A DNA stretch of 64,000 bases, from contig BRKX01000014.1 of NCBI GenBank assembly GCA_026008535.1, forward strand, positions 53,431,006 to 53,495,005, read 5' to 3'. The notes below the pieces were generated by a model. That model made no database searches, was not told the origin of the DNA, and saw only the letters and a program-made list of their open reading frames with translations. The DNA comes from Perilla frutescens. Taxonomy: Eukaryota > Streptophyta > Magnoliopsida > Lamiales > Lamiaceae. Each line of letters starts with the position of its first letter. Positions within the stretch are counted from its first letter, which is position 1. Position numbers and translations under genes: made by a program. Shown here one piece after another: positions 34,010-46,860 of the stretch.

Positions 34010-35576
34010 GAGAAAATTTTGATTTTGGTCCCATAGGACATGAGTTAGTCCGATTTTGGTCGCATCCATATCACTTTTAGTCCTATTTTAGAAATTGTTA
34101 TTAAATTTGATCCCGTAGGACCTGGATTATCAATTTTGGTACCACAATTTAGACGGAAAAAAATGGGATAACGACCGTCAGTTTTGGGACCAAAATCGAT
34201 ACTATGGGACCAAAAGTGAAATTTTCAGCGAAGTGCAAATCCTTAAATGCAATCAGCTATGAACGATTTTTGAGCCGAAAAATTGATCAAATGTTAGATT
34301 TGTAAAAAGGGGTACTTTTTATTAATTTTTTTAAAATTGGGTTATTTAAAAAAACACTACAATAAAAACGCAATTTAACAACGGATTATATTTCATTGTT
34401 AAAATACCAACACATTAACAACGGATTAAGATTAAGATATTTAATAACGGATTTTATTGTCTCAAACTTAACAAAGAACACACGTTGTATTTTAATTTTT
34501 TATGTTAACGACAGATTTTTCTATTGTTACATTAGAGACGGTAAAATCTGTTGCTAAATATTTTTTTTAAATCTTAGCGATGGATTAGTTGCGAAATTAT
34601 TTCGTATCTAAATTAATTTTGATCTTTTTGATTTTTTTTTAATTTTTTTCTAATATTTTTTATTTTCCAATTAATGCTTGATTACGAATTTGAAATCAAT
34701 TTTTTTTTTAATTTTGTTTGTTCATTTTATTATTTCGAATTTATTTGATTATTTGATTTTTTTAATATTTTATATTGTTTTTTGATATTTTGAATTTTAA
34801 ATTTTTCAATTTCTACTTATTTACGAATTTGAAATTAATCTTTTAAATACTATTAATTTTGTATTTATTTTCCATTTTAAAATTTGTTTTATTTTATAAT
34901 TTTTTAATATTATATACTATTTTTTATTATTATATATATTTTTATTTTTCAATTACTAATTAATTCAAATATAAATTTTGTTAATATTTTTATTTATTTT
35001 ACATAATAATTTTTAATTATGAAATAATCAACCATAATAATGAATTATTAATTAAAAATTTAAATTAAATATTAAAAATAATTATAAACTCTAATTAGAT
35101 GTGGTGAACGCTCATAAATATTAATATTAAAAAAAATTAAACTAAATAAAAAAATTTCCTATCTTTAGGGGTGTAAACGAGCCGAGTATCATCTTGATCG
35201 AACTCGAGCTTGACAGAAAATTAAACTAAATAAAAAAAATGGGTTTCTTTTGATTTAGTAGTTGTAATTTGATGAATTGGTGAGTATATATATTTAGATG
35301 CATGTTTGTGGGAAATTTAGAATAAAATCATGTTAACTTTCTACCAAATCAGTTCAATTTTGCCTCCAATTGAATTGCAAAAAAAAAATTCTGTCATTTT
35401 TCTGTTTGGGACTAAAATCGATATCAAAATGGGACTAAAATCGATAATTTTTTTAATAGAAAACGTTAAAGCGGGACCGAAATTGATAATTCAATCGATT
35501 TAGGATCAAAAGTGATAGGGAAGGGACCAAAATCCGACTAACCCGGATCCTATGGGACCAAAATCAAAATTTTCTC
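34010..35576. mobile_element. MULE with 10-bp target duplication, 1.57 kb
   Basis: Flanked by AAGAATCCAC on both sides (34000-34009, 35577-35586). Inverted tips begin GAGAAAATTTTGATTTTGG and match for more than 75 bases (TCCCATAGGA, GTTAGTC, ATCACTTTT). A 9-11 bp duplication and long inverted ends are the MULE signature. No transposase. At 34353 there is an internal CACTACAATAAAAA with AACAACGGATT repeats, a CACTA-like terminus that may be nested. Confidence 0.88.
34353..34560 (+). mobile_element. CACTA-like terminus nested in the MULE
   Basis: CACTACAATAAAAAC followed by several AACAACGGATT/AATCCGTTG-like subterminal motifs. The opposite end was not located. Confidence 0.4.
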
Positions 35577-35903
35577 AAGAATCCACCACCGGCGCAACAG
35601 TGGTTGCCTTTTGGTACACTCCACCACCATTTCCCCACTTCCTAGACTAAACCCTGCACTCACTGCCCTTCTCTCTCAAACAATCCAAGGGATCTCTACT
35701 CCCGACAACTTCGGGTCTAGTGGCTTTCTATGATAGTTCATAGTACTTGACTTTGGCACTTTTTCCATTATTGGGCGTGGTTGTAAATCAATCTTGTGAA
35801 TCATTGATGACAATTACAAATGTGGTGCAATTTTTTCCTTCTCTTGTGCATGTATTGGATTGTTTGTGTTGGTTGAGTTTTTTACATTGTAGGTATTTTT
35901 TTA

Positions 35904-37624
35904 GGGTGTTTTTATATACACCACTATTATTTCAATATACACCACTATTAAAGTCAATTAAAAAATAAATTATTATTGATTTACTTAAATATCCTTTTTA
36001 TTTTTTAAAAATTACTATTTAAAAATATAGAAATTAAAATTTATGGACTCACCGCGCTCTCTATCCCCCCACTATCTCTCACATGAGATAGAACGCCTGC
36101 CACTGCAACTCATCTCTTTGGCACTCTCTGTCACTCTCTTACCCTCTTTTTCTCAAACCTCAATTGTTTTGATTTTAATTTAAAATTTCAGTTCCTGTAA
36201 TGAGCATCTGGTTCGAAAAATAATTTTTTGAAAATAAGAATGAGATTCGAAAAGTATTTTTCAAATATGGAACTGGTTCAAACTTCATTTGTGAAGGTCT
36301 GTTTCATAAATAGGAAATTAAAGAGTTTCAAATTAAAATAGGATTTTTGAATACTCGTGATTTGTTCGGAAATATATTTAGAATCAGAAACCCAACTTTA
36401 AAAACGTTAGTTTGATGCACCAGATTCTCGATATCGATTTTGTAGACAACAAATTAAAAATGTTAGTTCGATGCACCGGATTAAAATTTCTCGATATCAG
36501 TTTTTGTAGACAGCAAAGCCAGAGAAGGGGGAGTTGTTCGGCGGCGATGGAATTGGGTGGGATTAGTATGTGAGGATGAATTCAAGATTGGCAGCAAAAA
36601 AATTTTCTTGCATATTCAATGGCGGAGAGAGAGGATTCATGTGGTGTGATCTTCCCTCATTTTAAATTTTTTCGGTTGATTATTAGACAAAAGGTTACAA
36701 ATGGAAAGAAGGTTGGTGTATGAAGAAAAACAATATATATGTTTTTAATAGTTGTAGTGTGTTGATGTTGGCCCATTTGGCCTTTTCCCTTCCCCAGGCC
36801 CATTTGATTTAATTCCTACCCGGCTCACTACCCTTAACCTCAAACTCTAACCTGACGTTCCACCTCCCTCTTTACTTCACATTATTGCTGTCTATCATTC
36901 CCGATGTTCTGGAACTCTCTATAATGGGTGAGAGAGCCCCCTTCTCTCTCAAGCCACTCACTATTCCCCCTAACCCTAATCTGAAAAGCTCTCTCTCTCT
37001 CACCGTGTGTCAGCCGCGGGTCTCGGTTTCTCTGGTCGGAATCTGTCTGCGATTCCTGTTGGCCTATGAGTGTAGACGGCTGGGCTGTTCTCTAAGAAAG
37101 AAAGCTCGAGTGCGCTTCGTGGGTGATCGTTTCTCCATCCCCTCCCTGGTCTGGGTCTTTTCCGGTCGCCGGAGTTACTATTGCCGTCTCCAGTGGGAAA
37201 ATCTGAGCCACCGTGCCTCGAGCACACTTTTCCCACCTCTGCTGCCTCTCTGTCTTTTTCTTGTCACTTTGATCTACGGCTATCTCTCTCTCTGAACTCA
37301 CTGGGTTGTGTACTTTGTTTCAGATCTATCGATTGGTGCCCCCCAAAGCCTGTGAAGAACTTTGAACGTCCTCCTGACCTTCCCTCTGAGGCTTGCTGAG
37401 AAGAAGCCATCTCCTCCGTGAAGACCTGAAGTTTGCTGCTTATTTTTGTTATTATCAACTGTAATAGTGCACCCTTGAGTCTAGCTACTTGAGTAGCAAG
37501 TGTGATAGACCACAAGGGACGGGGAAACAAGTAGTGAATCCCCTATCTAAGCCTTGTACCACAACATAGTGTATCTAGTAAATGTGGTGTAAATTGAAAA
37601 AATGACGGTGTAAATAAAAACACC
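35904..37624. mobile_element. hAT-like non-autonomous element carrying a nested solo LTR
   Basis: Inverted tips GGGTGTTTTTATATACACC (left) and GGTGTTTTTATTTACACC (right, reversed), extending to about 40 bases with TTTCAAT and TACACCAC. The 8-bp flanks TTTTTTTA (35896-35903, 37625-37632) are identical, which fits hAT, though the repeat is low-complexity. Without the LTR at 36760-37566 it is about 0.9 kb. No transposase. An 11-bp MULE-type duplication cannot be excluded. Confidence 0.65.
36760..37566. mobile_element. Solo LTR (F), 807 bp, inside the hAT-like element
   Basis: Starts TGTTGATGTTGGCCC and ends CCACAACA, tips in inverted agreement (TGTTG/CAACA). It is flanked by the perfect duplication TAGTG (36755-36759, 37567-37571). 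The interior has no gag-pol. Short tips and length suit a copia or small gypsy LTR; the family is not recognised. The two ORFs at 36885-37301 on both strands are composition artefacts. Confidence 0.85.
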
Positions 37625-37918
37625 TTTTTTTATATATGAAATCGGCGTTGAGATAGGTTTTTGGTAAGCACCTTTTCAATAGAACTCACTATGCACCCCT
37701 TCAATTAGGGATTGGTAAGTTTTCAATTATTTTTATCGGAGGCGTTTGAGTTTTGCATTTTTCCCCAATTAAGTACCATTTTTTTAGTAAGCACCGGTTT
37801 GGTAAGCACCTTTTCAATAGGAATAGTTTTTTTAAAATATTTTCTGAATCATGTTTAAGAAAATTAACTTAATTACAAATTGTCTAATTTACCCCCACTA
37901 TTTTATTTTTATATAGTA

Positions 37919-38205
37919 CTAGTGCACTACGTCCGTGCAATGCACAACTTTCATTACTTTACAATTAAATATTATTTGTAAATATTATAGACAAAGAATT
38001 TGTTTTAAATATAATACGCACAGTTCTGCAAATTTGAAATTAAATATTCATTTGTACACAATATTTTTAGCTATTTTTGCATCATCATCATCATCATCAT
38101 CATCTTTATCATAAATTTAGATTATTATATATATGAACTATTGTGGGTACTTTGCAAATTTGAAATTAAATATTCATTTGTACACAATAATTGTAGCTAT
38201 TTTTG

Positions 38206-38236
<31 letters not shown>

Positions 38237-38292
38237 TTCATCATCTTTATCATAAATTTAGATTATTTTATATATGAACTATTGTGGGTACT
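37919..38292 (-). mobile_element. Helitron-like 3' terminus followed by a duplicated ATC-repeat module
   Basis: Minus strand: GTGCA-TT-GCAC hairpin then CTAGT (37918-37950). Next to it, 38028-38152 and 38153-38292 are tandem copies sharing GAAATTAAATATTCATTTG and GAACTATTGTGGGTACTTT around (ATC)n tracts of different length. The same ATC context occurs after the terminus at 33114. Confidence 0.5.
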
Positions 38293-39373
38293 TTAACTAT
38301 ACATATTTGATATGTTGTTACACCACATATAGTCATGTGGACATTTTGTTCCTTCACATTTTCTAGATCTGTTGTATAGAAAGTGTCAATCTTCATATAT
38401 ATATATATATATATATACCTGAATATCAACTGATAACATTATTTTTCTCAATTTCCTACACCTAAGCATGTCATTTATTCAATGGATAAGGGGTGTCCAA
38501 GAAGAATAACTATATTATACATTAATATCCACAGATCGATCCACTTGACTGCATATATACCACATCTAAATTTTTTTGGATATTATTTATAGTTTCCAAA
38601 CAACTCGATCTAGATATATACAATATCTCACCAAAGACAATACCATTTTTTTGTTTAAAATGAACAATTTAAAAAAAAACATTTTGAATATTATTCTATT
38701 TTCCAAATAACTCTAGATATATATGTAGTAATTCACCAAAGAAGATAAAAAAAATAAATGAACATAATGAGGGAACACAACATACCCTGCAAGGTGAATA
38801 CCTTCAAATTTAATTAGATCATCTCAAAATATGAAAATTATAAATCAAGGGATTCAAAATAAAACTCATTGATCATGTATCAAGGGAATTAATGCTATAA
38901 CTTTGCTGCCATTATCGTCGTTGCCTTAATATAAAATATCGGATTAAACAAAATAACATTTTAAAATCACTTTATATTAAGTTTATGGTAAAGCAAGTAA
39001 CATGATATAAGAAAATGAGATATGAGGGGATAAATCATCTTTTTTTTTTGTGCTTATAACAATATTCGAACATATGTAGATACAAAACTTCAACACAAAC
39101 AAACATTATTAGAAAAAATATTGATAAAATGAAATATGTATTTTATTTTTTAAAAAATATCACATAAATATTTTTTTTTTAATATGATTTCTTTCCGACG
39201 GAGTACGGAGAAGACCACTATCTATATATAATATTGTTGTAGGTGAATCGTCTTCTCTAGATCTACCTACACAATACTAAAAAAAAACACACAAGAAAAT
39301 TCAAAAGAGCTATTGGGACTGAAAAGACCAATTTTAGTATTTACAACCCGTAACTTTTATCGGAACCTCATCT
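38293..39373. other. AT-rich sequence, perhaps the rest of the Helitron-like element
   Basis: A short (AT)n tract at 38396-38418 and no coding signal. No Helitron 5' end could be assigned. Confidence 0.35.
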
Positions 39374-39378
39374 CCATT

Positions 39379-42300
39379 TGTAACACCCCGTCCCAAAATA
39401 AATCTATTAGTTACTTCAACCGTATAGGAAGTATGTGTTGATTATATGATGTTTTGAAATAATTTTAGAAAATTCCGAATATAGAGAAAAAGATTCCCAA
39501 AGTTGGCTCAATTCTATTCTTAAAATCATGTTATCTTCTAAATCTTTCTCGATCACATATCTTGTTCCTCGTGATGAGACATTTTCATGAGTCTTTTTCA
39601 TTTTCATAAGTCTTTTTCATTAAATCATGGGTGTCTTAATTATTGAAAGATCATATTTTTATTCCTAAAATAAAATCCTACTACTTTATGTCTAACCCCG
39701 AAAATTTATTTCGTCTTTGACTAGGAGTTACAAATCTTTTCATAATCGTGTGGTCGTTAATTTAATTAAAAAAATGGAGTTCGTTTGACCTTCCAATCAA
39801 ATTTTATTCATTTTTTATTTCAACCCAATACCATATATTAAAATATATCATAACTTGATTTCCACTATTCAACCATGTAAAGTGTCAACCTTACCTTGTT
39901 CCAAGTGTCACCTTACATTGCTCCAAGTGTCAACATGCATGACAAGGGTACTCCATGTGTCACCATTTATTTCACATAGTTTGATGCATGTCCTACGCAT
40001 GTTATCCATAGCTATTGGATGAATCAAATAGGGGAAAATGAGCAAGAGTCTATTTTCTCCCACATCCTTTTCTCCATTAGTTTTTCTCTTCCCTCCCAGC
40101 AGCAACCTTTCTTTCTCTTCTAATTTCGACCCTCAAACCTTAACCAACAATTCTGAAATTTTACAGAGAGCTTCCCACTTTGATGTAGATGATATTAGCC
40201 GAAGTAATCATCCAATTTGGTTCTCATATGGTCAAGAACGAAGGGAAACATTGCAGTGGTCGTTGTTTTTCCAACAAGCTGCAGCAACGATTGTATTTTG
40301 TATATTTCGACCCTCAAATCTCCACCAACATAGCTGAAATTTTGATATGTTGTTCCTCTCTTCACGTAGTTGATGTTAGCCACTGGAATCACTGGATTTG
40401 GTGTCCGGAAAGTCAGAAACGAAGACATGCAAAATTGGGGTTTCTAGCTGTAAGTTTTATCATTAGTGTAGCAGTCGTATTTTACCATTTTCGTCCATTA
40501 AGTCTCATCCATAAATTCTGAAATTTTAGTATGTTTTTCCTCTAATTATTTACTTGATTTTAGGATCAAGAATTTCTCAATTTGGATATATGAAACTCCT
40601 AAACGAAGCTCGACTATTTTCTTGGTGGTTTAATTTTCGTAACTCACCAAACTCATTTATGACATATTTTTCCCATAGATCCAGCTATTATATTTCTATG
40701 AGATCTACATAATTATAAACTTCACTCTTCAAAGTTTCTAGAATAGGTCTCGGTTCATCGATATGATATCATTTGGTCTATCAAAGATACGTCACAAATC
40801 GACATGTCAAATCTTTTGCAGAAATCGTTGTGTTGCGAGTGCAACTTCAGATGCTATTTCCCGTCGATTCTTCCATCCTCTTGACTTGATTTTTGGACTG
40901 CACAATCTTTTCATATCAATCTTTCTAGACATATTTTCCAATCCATGATACGATATCATTTGTTCTTCCGAAATCGAGTCGTAAGTTTCCCGAAAACCAA
41001 CTTGTTTTTGGCAGATTATGTCTTATGTTAATAATGCTGAATTTCATGCTCATTTATAGTAGTTATACATTATAAAATCTAAATATGTTTGCTGCATTGA
41101 AATCTTTGTTTCCTCTAGTATCAAAAATTGTATTTTTGAGTGAAAATCGGTTGAGTACCGAGCTCGTTTGAGCCTCAAACTTTTTGATGAAAAATTTGTT
41201 CTGTTAACAGTAAGCAGTACCTTTCCGGCCAATTTCAGGCCATAATGATCGGAATTTGTCTCTGACTCCTTCTGACCGATTGTAGGTCTCGTCGTGACGG
41301 ACGCGTGGCCATTGACCATGCCTCGATCAGATTTGAATCGAATTTTCTATGATTTTTCAAAGTTGCTGCCCTGTTTTAAGTTCCTCCATTTTACGTCGAT
41401 TTTGTTTCAAGTTAATTGAAGAGTATCATCCGAGTAATGCACATTCCTAGTTGAAGTAAAATTAATAAGGCTCCAACTAAATTAAAGCGAATATTAGATT
41501 ATTTCCGGAAGTAGTTATTGATGCTAAAGAAAGATTGATCCTTGTAGGACTTCTTGACTTACGAGGAAGGTGAAGGGTTGAATCTTGAGATGGTTAGAGC
41601 ACCTTAGCCCTAGGGGAACCCGGGAAGGAACTCTGGACCATTGCTCCGTCCCCAAGACCGTGATCAAGCATGGATCCTTGTTAGGATATTTGAATCTATA
41701 AGGTGAGCTACTATACTATATCTTTGCAAATTGCATCTTTCGAGTGCTTTGCTAAAATTGCATATGTGACTATCTGTGTTAAATATTTACGTGCTATTGT
41801 ATGTTGATGCGGTCTCATAAACCAGCGTTGTGTCAATGTGAGTAGCTACAGTACGCATGCATTATTTGTCCTGCCCTACTCCTTGTCGGTGAGACTAAAA
41901 TGAAACACATATTGGTTACACTCTTTGGTTACACTTATTCGTTATACTCATTGGGTATTCTATGGCCATACTCAACTTTACGCGCTGGTGATGTAGTTCG
42001 GGTAGCGGGCAGCGACGAGTTATACTCTTAAGTGCTTCACGATAAAATGTTTTGCTGAACTTATAGGTTGCTTTCAACTTTTAAACCTCCTAAGCTTCAC
42101 TACCTGCATGAACACAACACAAATAGATTACTTTAATAAAATGATTTACATAACTTGAATTGTGAAAACTTGCCCACTTAGTGCATTAGTACTCAGCCCA
42201 AATCTTTTCAAATATTTTCAAGTCAGTGGGCTGGAGCGTGGAGGTGACGAGGCTGAGATATGGGCTGTTATTATTTACTTATTTCCCATTATCTCTTTTC

Positions 42301-42532
42301 GTTAATATTCTATTGGGAATTAAGCTTCCGCACTTATGCTACTCTTTTGTTAAACATTAATAACCCTGATCTTGGTGTTTTAAATAAATATATGTATTAA
42401 AAGGCATGTTTGGTTATTGTGAGTCTTCTTTTGAGATTTGGTTAATGAAATTATTCCCCTTTCTTTCCCGCTTCTTAATTCCAACCCCCGTGGCGTCCAT
42501 TTCCATAGTCTTTTCAGGACCGGGGCGCTACA
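39379..42532 (+). mobile_element. Solo LTR, Tekay-like (A), 3.15 kb
   Basis: Starts TGTAACACCCCGTCCC and ends GGACCGGGGCGCTACA, with the perfect duplication CCATT (39374-39378, 42533-42537). No internal domain. Related to LTR E by the block near 42189 and by the tips. The many short ORFs within are not genes. Confidence 0.92.
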
Positions 42533-42561
42533 CCATTGTACTCTCATGCATAAACTAATTA

Positions 42562-42785
42562 GGGCTTGTTTACTTTGAGGATATACAATTTGAAGGATAG
42601 ATAGTTTAATGGATACATTGATGGATAAATCATATCCCACCTCTTTAGGAGGGATAAATATCACACAAATAAACACTCAATGCTCATTTATCATGGGCCT
42701 GGGGTTATCCTCCATTTTTATATCATGCAAAGTAAACATGGGATAATTTATTAATCAACCCTTATCCATCAAAGTAAACAAGGCC
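42562..42785. mobile_element. Tourist-like MITE, 224 bp
   Basis: TTA on both sides (42559-42561, 42786-42788). Tips GGGCTTGTTTACTTTGA and, reversed, GGCCTTGTTTACTTTGA. A TTA target and G-rich tips fit PIF/Harbinger Tourist. It inserted 30 bases from solo LTR A. Confidence 0.88.
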
Positions 42786-42788
42786 TTA

Positions 42789-44104
42789 GAGTACCCCAAA
42801 TACAAAATTTCAAACATAAAAGAACAAAAATTTAGAGAAGACACTTTTAAACCTTGATAAATAAAGTGCAATGTTTTACAAATTCATTAATAGCCTTTAA
42901 TGGTGGTAAGTGTTTATACAAATAGAATTATATATACTAACATGAATATCTAGCGTTAAGAAAGTGGTGAAGATGCATGCATACACATATTCAGAACTAT
43001 TAAAGGTAGAACTATTAAATGTGGGATATCTTATATCTAGGATGAGATATGTACAAAATAAATAAATAGAGAAAGAAAAATGCCAAGGAAATAAAACAAA
43101 TGAAATGAAATGCTCAACCTAAATAGATAGAGGTTTTGTATGTTTCCAGTAAGAATAAATTCATATTAGTAAACACAATTTTTATGAAATGCAATTTGGT
43201 TTTAGTTTAATTATCTTCTTCTCTCACTAAGCAGCGTTCTTTTGCAAATTTTCCTCTCCGCACATCAAATTTCTATAGCAACGGCTAGCAAGACAAAATG
43301 AAAACCCCTCTTTTTCCTTCATTATAGCAACCGCCGATGAATTGATCCACCCCTCTAGTAATTTTGTGGTGGTTTCCTATCCTCTGTTCTCGTCATTAAT
43401 ATCTACTCTTGCCTCCTAGATATGCATGATGCTTCTTGAGAACCTTCAATGAATTCAGCACGAACCATGTCACTAAGGTTGTTGAATGGAAATGAATGAT
43501 GCAGAATTAGAGAAAACACAAGGGATTCATCGATTACTTGCTTTAAGCGTGATAGGGGAGGACAAATTATGTTGTTTTGATTCATGCTATTGGGAGGATA
43601 AAGAGAGCGTACAACTTAATTTGAGGCTGAATTCTGGAAACATAAACCAAATTACCAGAGAGTTTACAAGAAATATGGAAAACTAAATATGATCTAAATG
43701 ATAAATTGTAAGGTTACGAATCATCGAAATAAATTTCTAAAAAGACTGAAACCGTTTCAGATTTAATTGAATGTGAATTGATGCACCCATTCACTAATCA
43801 ATCTCATCCAATTTGCGGAGAGAAGCGTCGCTTCAAACCTCCACTTGAATAATTATTATTATTTTTTAAGAAATTACAATCAAATGTGATTTGCCAATAT
43901 TGTCCCTACTATTCTGTTTTTATATAATATATAGATATAGATGTTTTAGAACAGTAACATCAAATAATGCATACATATAAATTTTAATCTATATTTTTAT
44001 GTCTATTAGAACACATAATTCTATGTTGTCATTTGATTGGTGATACATTGTATCCTTCAATTCATCATATATACATAAATTTTGACATTATAATTCATAA
44101 AATT
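42789..44104. other. Non-coding, possibly the body of a Helitron
   Basis: No recognised gene. A short reading frame on the minus strand near 43400-43490 ends RAEFIEGSQEASC... but has no partner. The sequence just left of 44105 resembles the flank of the terminus at 37918 in wording. Confidence 0.3.
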
Positions 44105-44136
44105 CATATCTCTGCATCGCGTGGGAGATATACTAG
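44105..44136 (+). mobile_element. Helitron-like 3' terminus, plus strand
   Basis: TGCATCGCGTGGG (weak hairpin GC-ATC-GC) followed by ATATACTAG and T. Same logic as the ends at 5908 and 37918 but in the other orientation; the body would lie to the left. Confidence 0.4.
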
Positions 44137-44694
44137 TATGAAATGAAAATACAAACATGAAATGAAAATACAAACATGAAGAACAATTGTTTGACGACAA
44201 ATTTAACCCTACAAACTCATGCACTACAATGCACTTCCGGATGTGTGATACGTGTCCCCTATTTCCTTTATTCTTATCTTTAAATAGTGAACTAACCATG
44301 GTTAGCATAAACAATTTTACAGAAAGTAGCAACTTTTTTATATAAAATGCTCTTGGTATTTGTAAAAGGTGTCGGTATGTGTAAAATAAATATTGGTATC
44401 CGTAAAAGGTATTATTGAACCCAACATATAATCGATATAATACAGGCAGATCATTGAACGGTGGTTGTTTGGCTGGAAAAGTTACCAACAATAAAAATGT
44501 ATGCATATCCGATGGTGATGAAGTTGTGGGACACATTAAATATATATAAGTTTTCATATATTTGAGATTCTTGTATTTTCGAAATAATAACATTTTTTTC
44601 CAATACAACGGGCTGCATGGATTTTATTATTATTTTTATTGTATATTAGTGGTGAATTAATTTTTTTATTTATGAAAAAATGAAGTTGAAAATC

Positions 44695-45340
44695 TTTTAT
44701 CCAATATGTTGTGGGGGTATATTTTGCATCTTGCCGATGATACGAGTCAGTAATTTGGCAAGATTTAATAAATCTTTATAGACTCATGAGCCTTGAAAAG
44801 CATGACATGTAATTATATTTTGTTTTATACTAGTAACATTGAAAATATTTTGTGTAAATAACCAAAAAGTCTAAATATGTAAATAATTTTTTTTCTAATA
44901 ATTTTAAAATACTTATTAGAACAAATATTATTATTTAATATATTTATCATAATTTAAATGTTTTATTCTATATGCTGTCGGCGTATATGTTGCAACTTGT
45001 CTATAAATATGCCATTATTCTAACAAAATTTGATAAATTAATGTAGATCCACATGCCTTTGAACAATCATAGATGCCATTAATGTGAATTGAAATTTTAT
45101 CTTATACTTATAATATTCATAATGCTTATATAAATAACAAAAAATTATAAATTTATAAATATACATTTTTTGATGATTTGAAAATACTTATTATTTTACA
45201 TTTTTTCATAATTTAAACATTTTTATTTGATATGGTGTCGGTGATTTAACAAAATTTGGTGATGCTACATAGATTCACTAACCTAAATAAAAGCATGTCA
45301 TGCAATAAAGGTGAACCATATTTTAGTTCAGAATCTTAAA
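44695..45340. repeat. Three diverged tandem copies, period about 265 bp
   Basis: Units begin near 44695, 44961 and 45223, each with TTTTAT then ATATG-TGT-GG-G, later CAAGATTTAATAAAT/CAAAATTTGATAAATT and an ending ATTTTAAAATACTTATTA-like run. Non-coding; it looks like a small decayed satellite or duplicated transposon piece. Confidence 0.6.
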
Positions 45341-45405
45341 TTTAAATTTAGAGAACACATGTCGCATACGCGGAATGGATTTGTAGTGCATGAGATGGTA
45401 CGGTC

Positions 45406-45433
45406 ACCCCCCCCCCCCCCCACACACACACAA
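45406..45433. repeat. Poly-C then (CA)n tract
   Basis: Fourteen or more C followed by CA units. Confidence 0.9.
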
Positions 45434-45997
45434 TTAATGGAGCCTCCGTCGATCCAATCCCTAAGTTTCTGAATTTCTCCAAAATATAGCTATAGAAATT
45501 TATTTATGGAAATTTAAGCCGACGATTCCATGATTAATATGTTGAATCGGAAGGAAATGGCAGTACTTCCCACAAAACATTTGATGCAGGGGTCGTCGAT
45601 TGTCGAACTACGCATTTCATCGAACATCTGAAGTGTGAAGAAAGGAAGCTCAAATTAAATGATAAGAATCTTTTAAATATTCAATCTAATCTATCTCCTT
45701 AAATAAACACCCTCATAAAAGTGGATGAGGTCAGAATTAAATAAAGAAAATGAAGTTTTTCTCTTGTATAGTTGAAACATATCCCCTACTTCATATAACA
45801 GTGTACACATGTTTGACAGGACAATAATCAACGATCATGGGCCATAGGCATTAGCTGTTTTCATGAAAAAAGATAAAACGTACCAAAACAATATTTCTCT
45901 TAATTAATTGGTATAAATGCGTATACTTAATTGGGTGTTTTCTTCATTACTTGCAAAGTAGAATCTAATTACATCTACAACCCCACCTCTGTCAATA

Positions 45998-46860
45998 ATT
46001 ACAATTAAAATGTTATCGAAATTTCAATTTTATCCCTAAAGATTACAACTCATATTTTCCTGAACTTGGTTGAAGTTTTTGTCCTTTTCTTATGTCATGT
46101 CAAAGAACTAAGTAATTTTTGTAATAATTCGATGGATTAAGATTTGAAGGACTGTTAAAATTTGAAGTAAAAAAGTCATTTTATTTATAATTGGGATAAT
46201 GTCTACATAGATTCTCTCCAACTATAATCTACCGGAGCATTTTTCTTCATAACTAAACTTTCAGTCCAACCACGAGCTTCACTAGGGCTACAATATGCAG
46301 ATTCAAGTCCTCTTGGCAACTGTTTAAATTGAATTTATTGTGGTTGTTAAGTCTATATGCAAACTTCTGACACCTACTCATCTAGGCACATGTCGTGATT
46401 TACCTCCTCAAAAAAAAGACCAACGACCCAAGACCTTAGATTTAACATATATATCATTAGATCATAAACTTAAGCTGAAGTTAAACCCTCATTTTACAAT
46501 TACATTGAATTTTTGCGAAGAAAAAAATTCCATACCAAACAACATTCCAATTTCTGTAATTAATTACAATTAAAACATTATCAAAATCTCAATTTTACCT
46601 CTAAAGATTATAACTCGATGATATTCTTCTTGACAATGCTCAATTCCACGAGGTTGAATTTTTAGTTCTCCTCTTATGTCACGTCAAAGAACTGCGTAAT
46701 TTTTGTAATAATTAGATGGATTAAGATTTAAAGGAATCTAGCCGGTGTAAAAAATTGAAGTAAAATCTCTTTTTTATTTTTAATAGGGATAATGTCTAAA
46801 GTGATACTCCAACTATTTTCTACAAGAGCATTTTCCTTCATAAATAAATTTTCAGCTCAA
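45998..46860. repeat. Duplicated ~280-bp block
   Basis: 45998-46267 and 46562-46860 are direct copies with small indels; shared words include TTTTTGTAATAATT-GATGGA, GTCAAAGAACT and GGGATAATGTCTA. The spacer has no gene. The surrounding 45434-48090 is otherwise empty AT-rich sequence. Confidence 0.7.

Noticed and set aside
36885..37301. 136-codon ORF with hydrophobic end as a secreted or membrane protein gene
   Set aside because: It lies wholly inside an 807-bp solo LTR with target duplications, and antisense frames are equally open.
44057..44608. 183-codon minus-strand ORF, the longest non-transposon ORF in the middle of the window
   Set aside because: Composition is that of translated AT-rich DNA, with no recognised domain and no splice or codon bias, and it overlaps a Helitron-like end.
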